A stretch of DNA of 5,162 nt from an uncultured Clostridia bacterium (GTDB lineage Bacteria > Bacillota > Clostridia > Oscillospirales > Acutalibacteraceae): NCBI GenBank assembly GCA_946409885.1, contig CAMJYF010000170.1:1-5162 (forward strand), given 5' to 3'. Below the pieces are notes generated by a model. That model did not search any database. It was given only the letters and a program-made list of their open reading frames with translations, and was not told where the DNA came from. This document shows positions 1-4,373 of this stretch, one piece after another (within the stretch, counting starts at the first letter, position 1; each line of letters opens with the position of its first letter). Both the position numbers and the translations under genes were made by a program.

Positions 1-47
1 TTGCCGATCTTCCACGGGGTGAGAAGGGGCTGAAGCTTGGGATTCAT
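1..47 (-). CDS. N-terminus of probable NADH:flavin oxidoreductase (old yellow enzyme family), partial
   Basis: Only the first 15 codons are in the window; they read MNPKLQPLLTPWKIG and continue beyond base 1. Enzymes of the old yellow enzyme / 2-enoate reductase family usually begin with a short lead and then an F/L-x-P-x-K-I-G-N strand that opens the FMN-binding TIM barrel, and LLTPWKIG fits that pattern. Such enzymes reduce activated C=C bonds or act as NADH:flavin oxidoreductases in the cytoplasm. The start is well supported: a perfect AGGAGG lies 8 nt upstream (56-61). The gene follows the aconitase X pair on the same strand, separated only by the hairpin array, and I see no promoter of its own, so it is probably the third gene of that operon. 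The presence of a gene start is clear; the family call rests on very few residues. Confidence 0.5.
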   Translation of the reverse strand, partial: MNPKLQPLLTPWKIG

Positions 48-55
48 ATGTATAT

Positions 56-61
56 CCTCCT
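56..61 (-). promoter_or_regulatory. Ribosome binding site AGGAGG of the flavin oxidoreductase-like gene
   Basis: The - strand reads AGGAGG, then 8 nt, then ATG. This fixes the start of the partial gene at the left edge. It also shows that a translated gene, not only repeat DNA, follows the hairpin array. Confidence 0.8.
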
Positions 62-72
62 GTTATTCTATA

Positions 73-299
73 GTGAAATCTGCCTTTGGCAGGTGAAATC
101 CGCTTCGCGGATGAAATCTTTGCAAATGCAAAGGTGAAATCTTTCGTCTGTGACGAAAGGTATCGGAAGGGCTTCGCCCTTGTTTATTATAATCAAAATG
201 CGAAGCATTTTCCGAAACCCGCGGTACGCGGATTTCACCGCATCGCGATTTCACCCGAGCAAAGCGAGGATTTCACCGCGGCGCGGGCCGCGATTTCAC
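73..299. repeat. Symmetric array of small hairpins separated by GTGAAATC / GATTTCAC
   Basis: On the + strand GTGAAATC occurs at 73-80, 93-100, 111-118 (as ATGAAATC) and 134-141. The inverse GATTTCAC occurs at 231-238, 247-254, 269-276 and 292-299. The spacers are mostly perfect small hairpins with unrelated sequences: TGCC/GGCA (81-91), ATCCGC/GCGGAT (98-112), CTTTGCA/TGCAAAG (118-133), CTTTCGTC/GACGAAAG (141-159), AAGGGC/GCCCTT (167-181), AAAATGC/GCATTTT (195-211), CCGCG/CGCGG (219-231) and CGCGGC/GCCGCG (277-292). Those at 239-247 and 255-269 are short or imperfect. The centre holds ATTATAAT (186-193), and TCGGAA (163-168) can pair with TTCCGA (210-215). The outer ends form an 8-bp terminal inverted repeat. 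This looks like a non-coding palindromic or MITE-like element, and it would be transcribed as part of the aconitase X operon. Its mechanism is unknown. Confidence 0.85.
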
Positions 300-760
300 C
301 CTACGGTAACGGTTCCGTCGGCCCCGACGGTGATCATGTCTCCGTCCTTGACGGTATCCAGAAATTCCTGACCGAGGCAGTCCACCACGGGCATGGGGCT
401 TTCCGACCACACGGCGGAAAGGGCCGCGCCGGCCGCCGCCAGCGAGTCGATATGCTCCGAAAACAGCAGGCAGGCGGGGCATTTACCCATCACGTTGGCA
501 GTGAAAAGGATCATACCGCCGGTGGTGGAGCCGATAGTCTGGGGCAGACACAGGGCCTTGCCCAGCATGGGCTTGCGATAGAGATCCTTATTGTTCTGGT
601 CGTCGCATTCGGTCTGCTTGTACTTACTGCCGATCACCGGCAGGTCGCCGAACTGCAGCGCCCCCTGAAACGAGGCCAGCGTATTGAAGCCGCCGTGGGA
701 AACGAGAGCCGGAGCGATACATTTACCTGCCACAACGGGGCGTCCTTTGAACTGTTTCAT
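296..760 (-). CDS. Aconitase X small (swivel, DUF126) subunit
   Basis: This 154-residue protein matches the small swivelling domain of aconitase X, which closes over the active site formed by the large subunit. In bacteria some aconitase X enzymes are cis-3-hydroxy-L-proline dehydratases; the archaeal relative is a phosphomevalonate dehydratase. The length is usual for a separate small subunit. The family's serine/threonine-glycine loop is visible as P-Q-T-I-G-S-T-T-G-G (residues 73-82), and the N-terminal strand KGRPVVAGK is also typical. The start at 760 is chosen because AAGGAGG (770-776) lies 9 nt upstream, inside the end of the large-subunit gene; only one base separates the large-subunit TGA from this ATG, which implies coupled translation. 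The stop codon TGA (298-296) lies inside the terminal GTGAAATC of the hairpin array. The substrate cannot be told from sequence. Confidence 0.9.
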   Translation of the reverse strand: MKQFKGRPVVAGKCIAPALVSHGGFNTLASFQGALQFGDLPVIGSKYKQTECDDQNNKDLYRKPMLGKALCLPQTIGSTTGGMILFTANVMGKCPACLLFSEHIDSLAAAGAALSAVWSESPMPVVDCLGQEFLDTVKDGDMITVGADGTVTVG

Positions 761-761
761 C

Positions 762-2051
762 TCACTTGACCTCCTTTGTGATGATATCAATGATATCGTC
801 GCTCTTGTAATACCGCGCCGTGGTATAGGTGCGCAGCTTGTTGGAATTGGTGATGACGGGCATGGATTTTGCCAGCGGATTGTTCATGTACATCAGCGGG
901 CAGATATAGCTGAGGATGACGCCGGTGTTGCGCAGCCGCGCGGCGTGGTAGGTCTTGTTGAACTCCTCGATCACCCCGGGGGCGGCGGTGAACACCGTGG
1001 GCACCGTCACCTTGGTAAGGCCGTTATCCCGCAGCGCGTCGCTGACCTTTTCCGTCCATTCGATCAACTGGGACAGGGACAGGTGCGGGCAGCCGATGAA
1101 GCAGAGTTTGGGGGCTGCTTCCTTTTTCTTCCACATGACGGGATAATTGCGGTAGACGCGGTCCAGCTCGGCGTCGTCGATCACGTACACCTGCGCACCC
1201 TCCGCAATCAGGCTCTCCCCCAGCTCTTTGGCTTCGGGGGTCAGGTTGTCGATATGGTACAGGCCCACCGCGCCGTTGGAAGCAGAGGCCGCGCCGAAAT
1301 CCTTCAGGTAGGCACAGGTGGCGTCGTCCAGCTCCGTGCCCAGCCACTTGTCAAGGCCCTTTACATAGGGCACGTCCTCCACCACCTTCATGCCGATGGC
1401 GGAACCGAGGATCTGCGCCTCCGGCTTTTGGGTGGTATTTACCTCGATGATCCACTTCGCCTTTCTGCCCTCATCGGTCAGCAGGCCGAAATAGGGCACG
1501 TAGCCCACGATGGAACCGAACAGCTCAATGATGCCGGAATTGCGGTTGCAGCGGGCGCCCAGCACGGAGTTGGCGTACACCACCGCGGAGCTTTCCGCCC
1601 AGGAGAGGATATCCCCCTTTTTCGGCTTGTTGCCCACCTCATCCATGTAGCAGGTGCAGGTGTAGGCGTCCTTGTCCTGCAGCCCCAGCTTTTTCAGCTG
1701 TTTGTCGTAGGCCTCCTGCTCGGAATACATAAACTTTTTAAAGACGATATCCTGCAAAAAATTGACGGGAACGTTGGGGTCCAGGGGCTTGGGGTCCACG
1801 GAGAACTTCTGACCGGACAGGGCCCCGGCGTCGATGAGCGTATCCATCAGGTCGTAGATGGGCTTCATGACCTTCAGGCCGAAGCTGGTGACCAGATGCC
1901 CCATGGTGGCGGTGACGGGCACCATTTTTTCCGCCTCAAAGGCATCGCCGTACAGCACCAGCGTCTTCATGACCTTGGCCATGACCTCTCCCTTTTCCCC
2001 GTTCAGGATGGCCTCCTGCTCCGGGGTGAGTTTCATTTTGTAATCAAACAT
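762..2051 (-). CDS. Aconitase X catalytic (large, DUF521) subunit
   Basis: This 429-residue protein has the length and landmarks of the aconitase X catalytic subunit, an iron-sulfur hydro-lyase of the cytoplasm. The conserved block S-W-A-E-S-S-A-V-V-Y-A-N-S-V-L-G-A-R lies at residues 150-167 and is followed by C168-N-R. Further cysteines that may hold the cluster, by analogy with the family, are C321 in GCPH and C384 in ICPL; C132, C134, C246 and C317 are also present. Bacterial two-subunit forms include cis-3-hydroxy-L-proline dehydratases and archaeal forms act on mevalonate 5-phosphate; I cannot assign the substrate here. It is first in an operon with the small subunit and a probable flavin oxidoreductase. 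The start is supported by AGAGGAG 10 nt upstream (2062-2068) and by a sigma-A-type promoter about 50 bp upstream. The family call is firm. Confidence 0.93.
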   Translation of the reverse strand: MFDYKMKLTPEQEAILNGEKGEVMAKVMKTLVLYGDAFEAEKMVPVTATMGHLVTSFGLKVMKPIYDLMDTLIDAGALSGQKFSVDPKPLDPNVPVNFLQDIVFKKFMYSEQEAYDKQLKKLGLQDKDAYTCTCYMDEVGNKPKKGDILSWAESSAVVYANSVLGARCNRNSGIIELFGSIVGYVPYFGLLTDEGRKAKWIIEVNTTQKPEAQILGSAIGMKVVEDVPYVKGLDKWLGTELDDATCAYLKDFGAASASNGAVGLYHIDNLTPEAKELGESLIAEGAQVYVIDDAELDRVYRNYPVMWKKKEAAPKLCFIGCPHLSLSQLIEWTEKVSDALRDNGLTKVTVPTVFTAAPGVIEEFNKTYHAARLRNTGVILSYICPLMYMNNPLAKSMPVITNSNKLRTYTTARYYKSDDIIDIITKEVK

Positions 2052-2098
2052 AGGCTTTCTTCTCCTCTGCCGGATGATTTCGGAATGATGCTGCTTTC

Positions 2099-2127
2099 AT
2101 TATAATCGATTGCGTATCACAAATCAA
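2099..2127 (-). promoter_or_regulatory. Sigma-A promoter of the aconitase X operon
   Basis: On the - strand a -35 box TTGATT (2127-2122) and a perfect -10 box TATAAT (2104-2099) are separated by exactly 17 bp. The predicted start is near 2092, giving a leader of about 40 nt before the large-subunit ATG. The promoter is divergent from the + strand promoter at 2173-2201. Confidence 0.75.
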
Positions 2128-2172
2128 GGTAAAATTATTTCGCAAAAAAACAAACTATTTTCCATTTTTCTC

Positions 2173-2201
2173 TTGACAACCGCAAAAGAATATGGTAATC
2201 T
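2173..2201 (+). promoter_or_regulatory. Sigma-A promoter facing right, with no protein gene behind it
   Basis: A perfect -35 TTGACA (2173-2178) is followed after 17 bp by TAATCT (2196-2201). The predicted start is at about 2208. No credible protein-coding gene follows for more than 500 bp on this strand, so it most likely drives the structured RNA described next. Confidence 0.7.
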
Positions 2202-2209
2202 TATCTCAA

Positions 2210-2225
2210 GTTAGCAATCGCTAAC
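2210..2225. promoter_or_regulatory. Dyad GTTAGC-AATC-GCTAAC at the predicted transcript start
   Basis: GTTAGC (2210-2215) and GCTAAC (2220-2225) form a perfect inverted repeat with a 4-nt centre, starting about two bases after the predicted transcript start. It could be an operator for a repressor, or simply the 5' hairpin of the RNA, since flanking TCAAG/CTTGA extends the pairing. It is too short to be the CIRCE element (TTAGCACTC-N9-GAGTGCTAA). Nothing in the window names a regulator. Confidence 0.45.
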
Positions 2226-2335
2226 CACTTGATCCCGCAAAACGCACTTACGGGCCCGCAGGCTTTGACCGCCTCTCCTTTGACGGCCAAAGCCGCTCCA
2301 ACAGATTTCCCCATATGGTTTTCCTTCTATGTATG

Positions 2336-2378
2336 AAAGAGCGCCTGCCGTTTCCATGAAGCGGTAGGTTCTCTTTTT
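2336..2378 (+). terminator. Intrinsic-terminator-like hairpin ending the putative small RNA
   Basis: AAAGAG (2336-2341) pairs with CTCTTT (2371-2376), and CCTGCCG (2344-2350) pairs with CGGTAGG (2362-2368, one G-U pair), separated by a 2x2 internal loop. A run of five T follows at 2374-2378, part of which is in the stem. The reverse strand has only CTCTTTCAT after the stem, so the + direction is favoured. Confidence 0.5.
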
Positions 2379-2415
2379 GTTGCGGCGGCAAGGCAAAATG
2401 TTGATCCATAGACGG

Positions 2416-2458
2416 CAGCAGCCCCGGCATCCGCGAAATAACGGATCCGGGGCTGCTG
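2416..2458 (-). other. Long GC-rich hairpin directly behind tRNA-Leu
   Basis: CAGCAGCCCCGG (2416-2427) pairs with CCGGGGCTGCTG (2447-2458), and ATCCG (2429-2433) with CGGAT (2442-2446), leaving one bulged C (2428) and an 8-nt loop. The 17-bp stem abuts the encoded CCA of the tRNA with no spacer. It is probably the tRNA terminator or 3'-processing structure. However, the - strand sequence after it (CCGTCTATGG) has no T-tract, so a standard intrinsic terminator is not evident. Confidence 0.6.
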
Positions 2459-2545
2459 TGGTGCCGGCGACCGGGATCGAACCGGTACTCTGTTGCCAGA
2501 ACGGGATTTTAAGTCCCGGGCGTCTGCCAATTCCGCCACGCCGGC
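2459..2545 (-). tRNA. tRNA-Leu (anticodon UAA), CCA encoded
   Basis: The - strand folds as a class II tRNA. The acceptor stem is GCCGGCG/CGCCGGC (2545-2539 with 2469-2463), the discriminator base is A (2462), and CCA is encoded (2461-2459). The D-arm is GGCGGAATTGGCAGACGC-like. The anticodon stem GGGA/TCCC encloses CTTAAAA, giving anticodon TAA. A long variable arm CTG-GCAA-CAG and the T-arm ACCGG-TTCGATC-CCGGT follow. The total is 87 nt with CCA. Leu-UAA reads UUA and UUG codons. Confidence 0.97.
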
Positions 2546-2568
2546 AGGTGAACATTCAAAACGGGGTT

Positions 2569-2597
2569 ATTATAACGCAACCGCGCGGAATTGTCAA
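2569..2597 (-). promoter_or_regulatory. Perfect-consensus promoter of tRNA-Leu
   Basis: On the - strand TTGACA (2597-2592) and TATAAT (2574-2569) are separated by 17 bp. The predicted start near 2562 leaves a leader of about 17 nt before the tRNA 5' end. Exact consensus in all positions suits a strongly expressed stable RNA gene. Confidence 0.85.
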
Positions 2598-2736
2598 CTT
2601 GTTTTTTCATCAAAACAGCACAATCGCATTTGCCGGATCGCAAACACGGTTCTCTTTAAAAATAAATTTTCATGGATTACTTCGCCGTAAACAGGGAAAC
2701 ACTATGATTGTCATCAAAAACACAGGAGTGATTCAC

Positions 2737-3078
2737 ATGACAGTCAGACGCGGCGATATTTTTTATGCCGATCTCAGCCCGGTGGTGGGCAGCGAACAGG
2801 GAGGCGTGCGGCCGGTACTTATCGTACAGAACGATATGGGCAACCGGTACTCCCCCACCGTGATCGCGGCGGCCATTACCAGCCGGAAAGATAAAGCGCA
2901 GCTGCCCACGCACATTACGGTCAGCGCGGACGGCTGCGGCCTTGTAAAGGATTCCATCGTTCTGCTGGAACAGATCAGGACCCTGGATAAACGGAGGCTG
3001 AAGGAACGCATGGGCTGCCTTGGCAGCGGTGAAATGAACAGGGTCAACCGGGCGCTGAGCGTCAGCTTTGGCCTGTAA
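2737..3078 (+). CDS. mazF: MazF/EndoA (PemK-family) endoribonuclease toxin, no adjacent antitoxin
   Basis: This 113-residue protein matches the MazF/EndoA family, which cuts single-stranded mRNA at short sequence motifs in the cytoplasm and is normally held inactive by a MazE-type antitoxin. The N-terminus [20 protein letters not shown] and the segment RPVLIVQND are nearly identical in pattern to Bacillus EndoA. The catalytic Arg25 and Thr48 (in AAITSR), and also Ser19 and Glu20, fall at the same numbers. The core [13 protein letters not shown] (residues 76-88) is intact, so the toxin appears functional. The start at 2737 has AGGAG (2724-2728) 8 nt upstream; an in-frame ATG at 2704 has a poorer site. 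In Bacillus the antitoxin gene lies just upstream, but here the upstream 190 bp hold only the tRNA promoter and no fitting ORF. I see no clear promoter of its own. Confidence 0.95.
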   Translation: MTVRRGDIFYADLSPVVGSEQGGVRPVLIVQNDMGNRYSPTVIAAAITSRKDKAQLPTHITVSADGCGLVKDSIVLLEQIRTLDKRRLKERMGCLGSGEMNRVNRALSVSFGL

Positions 3079-3085
3079 CTTTTTT
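3038..3085 (+). terminator. Possible terminator overlapping the end of mazF
   Basis: ACAGG (3038-3042) can pair with CCTGT (3072-3076), enclosing a perfect GCTGA-GCG-TCAGC hairpin (3054-3066). Six T follow at 3080-3085, just after the TAA stop. The structure is within the coding end and has a large internal loop, so the call is tentative. Confidence 0.35.
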
Positions 3086-3135
3086 GAAGCATCCGGCAAG
3101 AGAGGAAAGAACGGTACGAATTGTGGTTTGCCACG

Positions 3136-3220
3136 TTGTCGGCGCGACAAACAGTTGCAAGTCATGAGTCGCAAGTCGTAATAAAAGTTGTGACTTGCGA
3201 CTTGAGCGTCCGCCCGACAA
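3136..3220. repeat. 85-bp palindromic element built of GCAAGTC heptamers, MITE-like
   Basis: The ends are TTGTCGG (3136-3142) and CCGACAA (3214-3220), a 7-bp inverted repeat; the left end also forms its own hairpin TTGTCG-GCG-CGACAA (3136-3150). Inside, a perfect 11-bp stem AGTCGCAAGTC (3167-3177) / GACTTGCGACT (3192-3202) surrounds an AT-rich 14-nt loop. The left arm reads GCAAGTC-ATGAGTC-GCAAGTC with 7-nt periodicity (3157-3177), and the right arm has GACTTGC-GACTTGA. It lies between two convergent genes and encodes nothing. It resembles a small non-autonomous palindromic repeat. Confidence 0.7.
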
Positions 3221-3228
3221 ATCCCTTT

Positions 3229-3265
3229 TGAGAATACCGGACTCACACTTCCGGCTATAATCTCA
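3229..3265 (-). other. Stem-loop at the 3' end of the carbamoyltransferase gene
   Basis: TGAGA (3229-3233) pairs with TCTCA (3261-3265), and inside it CCGG (3237-3240) pairs with CCGG (3251-3254) around a 10-nt loop. It includes the stop codon of the carbamoyltransferase. In the gene's direction the stem is followed by AAAAGGG rather than a T-tract, so it is not a standard terminator. It may stabilise the mRNA end. Confidence 0.3.
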
Positions 3266-4258
3266 GCCGTTTGCCAGGGCGGCGGCCATGACGGCCTTGA
3301 TGGTGTGCATGCGGTTTTCCGCCTCGTCGAAGACGATGGACCGCGGGCTTTCAAACACGCCGTCCGTCACCTCCAGCGCGGACAGGCCGAACTTTTCGTA
3401 GACCTCTTTTCCGATGCCGGTGCCGAGATCGTGGAACGCGGGCAGGCAGTGCATAAAGCGGCACTGTTCGCCCGCCTTTTCCATCAGCGCTTCGTTCACC
3501 TGATAGGGCAGCAGATCCCGGATGCGTTCCGCCCACACCTCGTCCGGCTCCCCCATGGAGACCCACACGTCGGTATAGATCACGTCCGCGTTTTTCACCG
3601 CCTCGGCGGGGTCCTCCGTAAAGGACAGCGTGGCGCCGGTCTGCGCCGCTATGGCCTGACAGGACTCCACCAGGGCGGCGTCAGGAAAATAGGCTTTCGG
3701 CGCGCAGGCCACAAACTGCAGCCCCATCTTGGCGCAGCCCACCATCAGGGAGTTGCCCATATTGTAACGGGCGTCCCCCATGTAAACCAGCTTGATACCG
3801 TTCAGGCGGCCGAAATGCTCTTTGATGGTCAAAAAATCCGCCAGGATCTGCGTGGGGTGGAACTCATTGGTCAGGCCGTTGAACACGGGAACGCCCGCGT
3901 ATTTCGCCAGCGCCTCCACGATCTCCTGCCCAAAGCCCCGGTACTCGATCCCGTCGAACATCCGCCCCAGTACCCGGGCGGTATCGGCGATGCTCTCCTT
4001 TTTGCCGATCTGCGAGGATTTGGGGTCCAGATACACCGGGTGCATGCCCAGGTCGGCGGCCGCCACCTCAAAACTGCAGCGGGTGCGGGTGCTGGTTTTT
4101 TCAAAGATCAGCGCCACGTTTTTGCCCTCGCACAGCCGGTGCGGGATACCGGCCTTCTTTTTCGCCTTCAACTCAGCGGCGAAATCGATCAGCCAACCGA
4201 TCTCCTCCGGCGTAAGATCCAACAGCTTCAAAAAGCTTCTATTTTTCAGACTATCCAT
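3263..4258 (-). CDS. argF: Ornithine carbamoyltransferase
   Basis: This 331-residue protein has the full length of ornithine carbamoyltransferase, which joins carbamoyl phosphate and ornithine to citrulline (reversibly) in the cytoplasm. The landmarks are all present: carbamoyl-phosphate loop S-T-R-T-R (residues 56-60), HPTQ (134-137), ornithine-site DVWVSMGE (230-237), the catalytic HCLPA with Cys271 (270-274) and the C-terminal ENRMHTIKA (314-322). The start MDSLKNRSF is preferred over an in-frame ATG at 4300: AGAGG (4266-4270) lies 7 nt upstream, and the longer start would lie inside the operator region. The sequence style ([17 protein letters not shown]) resembles catabolic ArcB-type enzymes as well as ArgF. 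The ARG-box pair next to its promoter favours arginine repression, hence a biosynthetic role. No other arginine gene is in the window. Confidence 0.96.
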   Translation of the reverse strand: MDSLKNRSFLKLLDLTPEEIGWLIDFAAELKAKKKAGIPHRLCEGKNVALIFEKTSTRTRCSFEVAAADLGMHPVYLDPKSSQIGKKESIADTARVLGRMFDGIEYRGFGQEIVEALAKYAGVPVFNGLTNEFHPTQILADFLTIKEHFGRLNGIKLVYMGDARYNMGNSLMVGCAKMGLQFVACAPKAYFPDAALVESCQAIAAQTGATLSFTEDPAEAVKNADVIYTDVWVSMGEPDEVWAERIRDLLPYQVNEALMEKAGEQCRFMHCLPAFHDLGTGIGKEVYEKFGLSALEVTDGVFESPRSIVFDEAENRMHTIKAVMAAALANG

Positions 4259-4283
4259 CAGCACACCTCTCACAGCGGCAGCA

Positions 4284-4301
4284 ATCGCATTTTTATGCAT
4301 G
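4284..4301. promoter_or_regulatory. ARG-box-like operator, gene-proximal copy
   Basis: The - strand core TGCATAAAAATGCG (4299-4286) is a near-perfect inverted repeat around AAAA and matches the ArgR/AhrC box pattern TGAATwwwwATTCA in most positions. It lies just downstream of the predicted transcript start of the carbamoyltransferase gene. Confidence 0.6.
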
Positions 4302-4304
4302 TTT

Positions 4305-4322
4305 GCTGTATTTTTATGCGGT
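4305..4322. promoter_or_regulatory. ARG-box-like operator, promoter-proximal copy
   Basis: The - strand core CGCATAAAAATACA (4320-4307) shares CATAAAAAT with the other copy, and the two centres are exactly 21 bp apart. Paired 18-bp ARG boxes spaced by 3 bp, as bound by ArgR hexamers, have this same distance. The box overlaps the predicted transcript start near 4317, a position suited to repression. Confidence 0.6.
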
Positions 4323-4323
4323 T

Positions 4324-4352
4324 ATTATACCCGAAAGAAGGGTGCTTGTCAA
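4324..4352 (-). promoter_or_regulatory. Perfect-consensus promoter of ornithine carbamoyltransferase
   Basis: On the - strand TTGACA (4352-4347) and TATAAT (4329-4324) are separated by 17 bp. It starts 22 bp after the stop codon of the upstream GH31 gene. A repressible consensus promoter next to paired ARG boxes is a usual arrangement for an arginine biosynthesis gene. Confidence 0.85.
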
Positions 4353-4373
4353 TACGTAATTTTACGAAACGGA

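Larger units (their letters stand above)
2208..2380 (+). ncRNA. Putative structured small RNA of about 170 nt, class not recognised
   Basis: The stretch lies between a consensus promoter and a terminator-like hairpin and contains no ORF with a ribosome site. Predicted elements in order: a hairpin at the very 5' end (2206-2210 with 2228-2232, and UUAGC/GCUAA around AAUC); CCCG/CGGG (2234-2237 with 2251-2254); a long hairpin with GGCUUUG (2261-2267) against CAAAGCC (2288-2294) and CCG against CGG, exposing the loop CCUCUCCUUUGA (2272-2283); a single-stranded pyrimidine-rich stretch (2306-2328); and the terminator hairpin. I find no T-box, TPP, SRP RNA or tmRNA signature and no closing stem typical of 6S RNA. 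The gene status is inferred from promoter, structure and terminator together. A read-through or decayed segment remains possible. Confidence 0.4.

Noticed and set aside
186..193. Promoter -10 boxes at ATTATAAT in the centre of the hairpin array
   Set aside because: TATAAT can be read on both strands, but no -35-like hexamer lies 16-18 bp away on either one.
73..299. CRISPR array
   Set aside because: The 8-nt repeat is too short, half the copies are inverted, and the spacers are self-complementary hairpins of 10-20 nt; no cas gene is present.
86..769. + strand ORF running through the hairpin array into the small-subunit gene
   Set aside because: It spans non-coding palindromic repeats and the antisense of a known gene; the open frame is a by-product of the repeats.
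761..790. Longer small-subunit start at 790
   Set aside because: It would overlap the large subunit by 29 bp without a ribosome site; the ATG at 760 has a perfect AAGGAGG and fits the family start.
684..2105. Long + strand ORF of 473 codons opposite the aconitase X large subunit
   Set aside because: It lies antisense to a clearly recognised gene, has no ribosome site or recognisable domain, and is rich in His, Gly and Val as expected from the reverse frame of a GC-rich gene.
2208..2380. Known riboswitch, T-box, SRP RNA or tmRNA
   Set aside because: None of their core motifs (for example the T-box GGTGG sequence, the TPP CTGAGA or the SRP GGAAG helix) is visible on either strand.
2327..2539. 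Small - strand ORF starting [15 protein letters not shown]
   Set aside because: This reading is the translation of the tRNA-Leu gene itself, a common false protein call; the tRNA fold is certain.
2704..2736. In-frame upstream ATG of mazF at 2704, adding 11 residues
   Set aside because: Its ribosome site is weak, whereas 2737 has AGGAG at good spacing and the family protein starts with M-x-V-x-R-G-D.
4256..4300. Upstream ATG of ornithine carbamoyltransferase at 4300
   Set aside because: It would place coding sequence across the ARG boxes with no ribosome site, while the ATG at 4258 has AGAGG and matches the family N-terminus.
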